NCBI GenBank assembly: GCA_964453035.1
Contig: CAYVOX010000062.1
Coordinates: forward strand, 1-16,837
Source of the DNA: CAYVOX01 sp964453035
GTDB taxonomy: Bacteria > Chloroflexota > Anaerolineae > Anaerolineales > Anaerolineaceae
Direction of reading: 5' to 3'
Length of the DNA: 16,837 nt
The translations under genes and the position numbers were made by a program. Within the stretch, counting starts at the first letter, position 1, and each line of letters starts with the position of its first letter. Under the pieces are notes generated by a model. The model made no database searches and was not told the DNA's origin. It worked only from the letters and a program-made list of their open reading frames with translations. Below are positions 12,854 to 16,837 of this stretch, one piece after another.

Positions 12854-14041
12854 TCAGGCTTCCAGGAGGGGGGCAATCTGGCGGTGGTAAGCCACTTCCC
12901 AGGTGAATTCGCGGCGTACGCGCACGCGCATGCGGTAGAGCGGATCAGCCTGCAGGCGGGCAGCCAGGCGGGCGGCAATCTCGCGGGGAGGGTCTTCCGG
13001 CGAGAAGTACACGGCGTTTTCACCGGCCAGGGCTTGCAGGGCGGGCAGGTTGGAGCAAAAGATGGGCAGCCCGGCCAGGCCGGCTTCCAGCAGGGGCATG
13101 CCAAAACCCTCTTCGCGGCTGGGCAGGAAGAGGGCATCGGCCAGCCGGTAGAGGTCGGCCAGACCGGATTCGGGCAGGCCGTCCGGGATAAATTCGGCCA
13201 GCAGTATGGCGGTACCCTGCAGCTTGAGCGAGGAGCGCAGTTTTTGCAGTTCCTCAAAATAGCTTTCGGAGTGGGCCGGGCCGGTGATGAGCAGGGCAGC
13301 ATCGGGCAGCTTGCGGCGCAGCTCGGCGAGCATTTGCAGGGCCAGCTCAAGGTTTTTACGGCGCGCAAGGCGCACCGGGGTGAGCAGGATGGGCGCAGCG
13401 GCAGCAAGCTGCAGGTCTTCCACCAGGTGCAGGGTGCGCGGAGAGAGGTTGAGAAAATCCGCAAAGGAGAGACCCGCGGGGATGACGTGGACGGCTTTGA
13501 GCGGCAACCCCAGAAGCGCAGCCAACGATTGGCGCCCCGCCTCTGAGACGACCACGTGTTTGACGCCGGGCCAGGGGGCGCGCAGCACTTCCCAGGGGGG
13601 GCCGGCGGGCAGGTCGGCATCGAGTTCAAAGTCGTTATGCCAGAGGATCAGCCTGGGTCCGCGCCCGGACTGAGAAAGGTTGAACAGCGCCGTGCTGAGG
13701 GCAAGGTGGCGGGTGCTGGAGGCGGCGTTGTGGGCAATCAGCACGTCGCAGCCCTGGGTGGCGCGGCGCAGGTCGGCTTCTAACTGTTGGGAAAGCTCAG
13801 TATATTCAAGTGGCACCTGCCCGGCATCCAGGCCGGCTTTGACGCGCAGCACCTGGGGGTGGCGCAGGTCGAGGCGGGGTAAAAGCTCAACCGGGATGCG
13901 CGCATCCCAGGTTTGGCCGCGCCCGGCAAGGATGCGCAGCATGTGCCCGGAGCGGGCAAGCTGCTGGGCCAGGTGGGCGAGGGTGGTTTCAACTCCGCCC
14001 ACCAGGGGTGGGGCAGTGAAGTGCAGCAGGCAGATTTTCAT
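12854..14041 (-). CDS. GT4-type glycosyltransferase
   Basis: A 395-residue GT-B fold retaining glycosyltransferase, probably cytoplasmic. The N-terminal acceptor domain opens with PPLVGGVETT (11-20), the usual glycine-rich loop of family 4. The C-terminal donor domain has VRLARRKN (223-230) with Arg224 and Lys229 for the nucleotide-sugar phosphates, and the E-x7-E motif E311 to E319 in EEGFGMPLLEA. Sugar and acceptor are unknown. It is first in a minus-strand pair with the histidine phosphatase. The start ATG at 14041 has no Shine-Dalgarno but a perfect TATAAT 6 nt away, suggesting a leaderless message. It diverges from the ABC-F gene across a 96-nt shared control region. Confidence 0.9.
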   Translation of the reverse strand: MKICLLHFTAPPLVGGVETTLAHLAQQLARSGHMLRILAGRGQTWDARIPVELLPRLDLRHPQVLRVKAGLDAGQVPLEYTELSQQLEADLRRATQGCDVLIAHNAASSTRHLALSTALFNLSQSGRGPRLILWHNDFELDADLPAGPPWEVLRAPWPGVKHVVVSEAGRQSLAALLGLPLKAVHVIPAGLSFADFLNLSPRTLHLVEDLQLAAAAPILLTPVRLARRKNLELALQMLAELRRKLPDAALLITGPAHSESYFEELQKLRSSLKLQGTAILLAEFIPDGLPESGLADLYRLADALFLPSREEGFGMPLLEAGLAGLPIFCSNLPALQALAGENAVYFSPEDPPREIAARLAARLQADPLYRMRVRVRREFTWEVAYHRQIAPLLEA

Positions 14042-14047
14042 AAAAAT

Positions 14048-14053
14048 ATTATA
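14048..14053 (-). promoter_or_regulatory. -10 box TATAAT for the glycosyltransferase gene, leaderless layout
   Basis: Read on the minus strand, TATAAT occupies 14053 to 14048 and is followed by 6 nt and then ATG at 14041, so transcription should begin at or beside the start codon. The -35 region is not recognisable. Confidence 0.6.
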
Positions 14054-14091
14054 GCATGGGGGGCAACCCCTCCCTTTCCGGAGTTGTGCGC

Positions 14092-14119
14092 TTGGGAGCG
14101 GCGGGAGTTAGGGTATACT
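14092..14119 (+). promoter_or_regulatory. Probable promoter of the ABC-F gene
   Basis: TTGGGA (14092-14097), 16 nt, then TATACT (14114-14119). Expected transcription start near 14126 leaves a leader of about 12 nt before ATG 14138, with no clear Shine-Dalgarno in it. Confidence 0.5.
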
Positions 14120-14137
14120 TGGGCGGTAGAAAACAAA

Positions 14138-16039
14138 ATGCCCCTGATCACAGCCATTGACCTTGGAAAATCTTACGGAGCGGTGGATATCTTCAGCCAC
14201 CTGTCGTTTAGCATGCCACACCGCGCCCGAATTGGGCTGGTGGGGACCAACGGGGTGGGCAAAACCACGCTGCTGCGTCTTCTGCTGGGTTTGGAAGAGC
14301 CTTCGGCGGGGGAGGTGCAGCGCTCGCGCGGGCTGCAGGTGGGCTACCTGCCGCAAGAGGCCACTTTTGATGAGCATGGCACACTCTGGCAGGCTTGCCT
14401 GGCGGCGTTCAGTACGTTGCTGGAGCAGCAGCAGGAACTGGCGCGCCTGGAAGCGGCCATGAGCGACCCTGAGCAGGCCGAGGCAGCGCTGGAGGCTTAC
14501 GGGCGGCTGCAGCACGCCTTTGAACATGCCGGCGGCTACACGTATGAGACGCGCATCCGCCAGGTGCTGACCGGGCTGGGCTTTTCGGCGGCGGATGAGC
14601 AGCGCCCGGTGGAACAACTCTCTGGAGGGCAGCGCACCCGCGCGCTGCTGGCGCGCCTGCTGCTGACCAATCCCGATCTGCTGCTGCTGGACGAGCCCAC
14701 CAATCATCTGGATATCGCCGCCATCGAATGGCTGGAGGATTACCTGAGGGATTGGGAGGGCGCCGCGCTGATTGTCTCGCACGACCGCTACTTCCTGGAC
14801 CAGGTGGTGGAGAGCGTGTGGGAAATGTCTCCGGGGCTGGAGGTTTTCCGCGGCAATTACAGCGCCTACCTCAGCCAGCGCGCCGAGCGCTACCAGCGCC
14901 GCATTGAAGAATACCAGGCGCAGCAGGAATTCATTGAGAAAGAGGAAGAATATATCCGGCGCAACATGGCCGGGCAGAACACGCGCCAGGCGCAGGGCCG
15001 CCGCAAACGGCTGGAGCGCCTGCTGGACGAAGCGCGCCTCACCCCGCCGGTGGAAAAGCGCCGCCTGCGCCTGCGCCTGGAAGCGGGGGGGAGGTCGGGG
15101 GATCTGGTCATCCGCACACAGGGTTTGAGCATCGGTTATGCGGATGAGGGCCGCCCGCTGTTCCACGCGCCGGACCTGACGCTGGTGCGCGGCGAATGCG
15201 CGGCGGTGATTGGTCCGAACGGGGCCGGGAAGACCACCTTCCTCAAGACTCTGCTGGAGCAGATCCCGCCGTATGCGGGGGAGGTGAGCCTGGGAGCCAA
15301 CTTGCAGATTGGCTATTTTGCCCAGGCGCACGAAGGGCTGCACGCGGAATGGGACCTGATGGAGGAAGTTGCCGCAGTTGCGCCCGCCATGCGCCCCGCA
15401 GAAATCCGCGACACGCTGGCGAAGTTCCTGTTCAGCGGGGATGACGTGTTTAAGAAGGTGAGCGTGCTCTCGGGCGGGGAGCGCGGGCGGCTGGCCCTGG
15501 CCCGCCTGGCGCTGCAGGGCGCCAACCTGCTGCTGCTGGATGAGCCCACCAATCACCTGGATTTGCCCTCGCAGGAGGTGCTGCAATCCATCCTGGCTGA
15601 GTTCGGCGGGACGATATTGCTCGTCTCGCACGACCGGTATTTGATTGATGCGCTGGCGACCCAGATCTGGGAGGTGCTGCCGGATGCGCAGACGCTGCGG
15701 GTGTTCGCGGGCAGCTACAGCGAGTACAAGGCGGCGCTGCAGGCGGAAGCCGCGCAAAAGAGCGCCCCGGTTGCGCCGGCGCAGGCGGTTAAACCTGCCG
15801 GGGCGCGCGCAACCTCGGCGGGGACGCTGAGCAAGATGGAGCAGCGCAGGCGCCAGCAGAAGATTGAGGCGCTGGAGGGTGAAATTGCCAGCCTGGAGGG
15901 GCAACTGCAGGCGGTGGCCCGCCAGCTGGAAACGCCTTCCTCCGATTTGGAACGCATTCGCAAGCTGGGGCACGAATATACCCGCTTGCACACTTTGCTG
16001 GAAGACCGCATGGAAGCGTGGGGCGAGCTTAACACCTGA
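14138..16039 (+). CDS. ABC-F family ATPase (ribosome-associated, Uup/YdiF-like)
   Basis: A 633-residue soluble protein with two ABC ATPase domains and no membrane helices, typical of ABC-F factors that bind the ribosomal E site and influence the P-site tRNA. Domain 1: Walker A GTNGVGKT (36-43), LSGGQ (161-165), LLLLDEPTNHLD with Glu186, His215. The charged interdomain linker (about 240-305) is the P-site interaction motif. Domain 2: GPNGAGKT (359-366), LSGGE (444-448), Glu469, His498. A basic/Ala-Pro spacer is followed by a C-terminal coiled coil (566-630), as in Uup and YdiF. Both sites look catalytically sound. I chose ATG 14138, where homology begins; the open frame upstream to 13913 is antisense to the glycosyltransferase gene. 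A housekeeping translation role is more likely than antibiotic protection. Confidence 0.92.
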   Translation: MPLITAIDLGKSYGAVDIFSHLSFSMPHRARIGLVGTNGVGKTTLLRLLLGLEEPSAGEVQRSRGLQVGYLPQEATFDEHGTLWQACLAAFSTLLEQQQELARLEAAMSDPEQAEAALEAYGRLQHAFEHAGGYTYETRIRQVLTGLGFSAADEQRPVEQLSGGQRTRALLARLLLTNPDLLLLDEPTNHLDIAAIEWLEDYLRDWEGAALIVSHDRYFLDQVVESVWEMSPGLEVFRGNYSAYLSQRAERYQRRIEEYQAQQEFIEKEEEYIRRNMAGQNTRQAQGRRKRLERLLDEARLTPPVEKRRLRLRLEAGGRSGDLVIRTQGLSIGYADEGRPLFHAPDLTLVRGECAAVIGPNGAGKTTFLKTLLEQIPPYAGEVSLGANLQIGYFAQAHEGLHAEWDLMEEVAAVAPAMRPAEIRDTLAKFLFSGDDVFKKVSVLSGGERGRLALARLALQGANLLLLDEPTNHLDLPSQEVLQSILAEFGGTILLVSHDRYLIDALATQIWEVLPDAQTLRVFAGSYSEYKAALQAEAAQKSAPVAPAQAVKPAGARATSAGTLSKMEQRRRQQKIEALEGEIASLEGQLQAVARQLETPSSDLERIRKLGHEYTRLHTLLEDRMEAWGELNT

Positions 16040-16062
16040 GCGCCCCGCGGGAGGGTGACGCG

Positions 16063-16545
16063 ATGAAACTTGTGCTGCGGGCAGCCGAACCAGGGGATTT
16101 TGAGAGCTACTCCGGGTTGTTCAACCAGGTCAACGATGTGCATGTGGATGCCTTTCCGGATACCTTCCGGCACGTGGAGGGCTTTCCGCGCGCGCCGGAG
16201 AGTTACCTGGAGCTGCTGGCTGATCCCTCCCAGCAGGTGCTGCTGGCGCAGCTGGAAGGGCAGGTGGTGGGGTACGTGCACACCCTGCTGCGCGAGCGCC
16301 CGGCGATTCCGATCATGGTGCCGGCGCGCTACGCGGTGGTGGATACGCTGGTGGTGGATGGGGCTTGCCGCCGCAAAGGGGTAGGACGGGCATTGATGGC
16401 TGCGGCGGAGGATTGGGCGCAGGAGCATGGGGCGCTGTATGTTGAATTGAACGTATGGACCTTCAACCAAGGCGCGGTGGCGCTGTATGAAGAGTTGGGG
16501 TACGGGGTGATCAGCCAGAGGATGAGGAAGATGCTGATGGGGTGA
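16063..16545 (+). CDS. GNAT family N-acetyltransferase
   Basis: A 160-residue single-domain acetyltransferase. Strand 4 and the acetyl-CoA loop read VVDTLVVDGACRRKGVGRAL (113-132), with R/Q-x-x-G-x-G as RRKGVG, and the C-terminal part has ELNVWTFNQGAVALYEELGY, the usual helix 4 and its N-x-x-A-x-x-x-Y-x-x-x-G-Y/F signature. The acceptor (protein, amine or small molecule) cannot be inferred. GGGAGGG at 16048-16054 lies about 8 nt before ATG 16063. It starts 23 nt after the ABC-F stop, so the two are probably one operon. Confidence 0.92.
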   Translation: MKLVLRAAEPGDFESYSGLFNQVNDVHVDAFPDTFRHVEGFPRAPESYLELLADPSQQVLLAQLEGQVVGYVHTLLRERPAIPIMVPARYAVVDTLVVDGACRRKGVGRALMAAAEDWAQEHGALYVELNVWTFNQGAVALYEELGYGVISQRMRKMLMG

Positions 16546-16623
16546 GTAACAAAACGGAGACTCCAAAAAAATAGGCGCACACTAACCGCGTAGCGCAACT
16601 CGGATGGGAGCATGACAACCAGG

Positions 16624-16669
16624 TTTCGAGACCCTTCGGTCGTGAAAATCACTCCCTCAGGGTGACAAC
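16624..16669. repeat. Possible dispersed palindromic repeat
   Basis: The segment holds CGAGACCCTTCGGTCG and CTCCCTCAGGGTGACA, wording I have seen repeatedly in intergenic repeats of unrelated genomes. CCCT and AGGG can pair across it. Only one copy lies in this window, so repetition is not shown here. Confidence 0.3.
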
Positions 16670-16702
16670 GGAGGTTAAGCCCGAAATTTCGTTGGTTTGA
16701 AT

Positions 16703-16744
16703 AAAAAAAGCACAGGCCCCGCTATTACCGAGGGGGGCCTGTGT
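16703..16744 (-). terminator. Rho-independent terminator of tRNA-Leu
   Basis: CACAGGCCCC (16711-16720) pairs with GGGGCCTGTG (16734-16743) in a 10-bp stem with a 13-nt loop. On the minus strand the stem is followed by seven Ts (plus-strand As 16703-16709). It begins 9 nt beyond the tRNA 3' end, so it serves the tRNA. Confidence 0.85.
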
Positions 16745-16752
16745 TATAATTT

Positions 16753-16837
16753 TGGTGCCGAAGGTGGGAATCGAACCCACATACCTCACGGTACACGATT
16801 TTGAGTCGTGCGCGTCTGCCAATTCCGCCACTCCGGC
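16753..16837 (-). tRNA. trnL: tRNA-Leu (anticodon CAA), CCA encoded
   Basis: An 85-nt class II tRNA on the minus strand. The acceptor GCCGGAG (plus 16831-16837) pairs with CTTCGGC, followed by discriminator A and an encoded CCA (plus 16753-16755). The anticodon stem CACGA/TCGTG encloses loop CTCAAAA, giving anticodon CAA (plus 16801-16803), which reads UUG leucine codons. The variable arm TACC-GTGA-GGTA is long, as expected for leucine, and the T arm is GTGGG-TTCGATT-CCCAC. Its 5' end coincides with the window edge, so its promoter is not visible. Confidence 0.97.

Noticed and set aside
14108..15991. Minus-strand open frame of over 600 codons opposite the ABC-F gene
   Set aside because: Composition is Gln/Arg/Leu-rich and motif-free, while the plus strand encodes two complete ABC domains.
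1..16837. CRISPR array, transposase, integrase or rRNA
   Set aside because: None seen on reading both strands; the only short tandem repeat noted is the 10-bp duplication at 5085-5104.

Overview
The window looks like a high-GC chromosome segment from a Chloroflexota bacterium, probably an Anaerolineae-like lineage. This is an inference from gene content: a secreted-type protein with a 'YLPIV' linker, a RecA-like/small protein/PolB2-like polymerase cassette, and short LuxR-type regulators. No rRNA or marker gene settles it. A run of exactly 100 Ns (2615-2714) shows that this is a draft scaffold.

Layout. 3-1552: end of an Asp/Glu racemase-family gene, then a histidine-phosphatase/GNAT fusion. 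1410-1709 (minus): a small membrane-protein ORF that runs into the tail of the fusion. 1739-3441: a strikingly AT-rich islet with a cysteine amidase-like protein, a gene broken by the scaffold gap, and a small membrane protein. At its right edge (3651-3749, minus) is what looks like the beheaded start of a membrane methyltransferase gene. 3990-4397: short LuxR/GerE regulator with an apparently leaderless start. 4457-8989: MarR-type regulator followed by the two halves of a heterodimeric ABC exporter, read from a near-consensus promoter and closed by a hairpin terminator at 9050-9094. 9237-12298: three tightly packed genes, namely a RecA-fold protein with no P-loop, a 94-residue helical protein and a divergent family-B DNA polymerase. 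12302-14041 (minus): glycosyltransferase plus histidine phosphatase. 14138-16545: ABC-F ATPase and a GNAT acetyltransferase. 16753-16837 (minus): tRNA-Leu(CAA) with its own terminator.

How the genes work together. The MarR protein probably represses or senses for the adjacent exporter, whose subunits carry complementary damage to their ATP sites, as expected for a heterodimer with one catalytic site. The most interesting unit is the polymerase cassette. A polymerase with the archaeal PolB2 (Dpo2) type of motif C is packed with a P-loop-less RecA-like protein. This resembles the logic of the ImuA/ImuB/DnaE2 mutagenesis cassettes, so a lesion-bypass role is a reasonable hypothesis. Two genes (LuxR-type and glycosyltransferase) share the same TATAAT-N6-ATG layout, which points to leaderless mRNAs in this organism.
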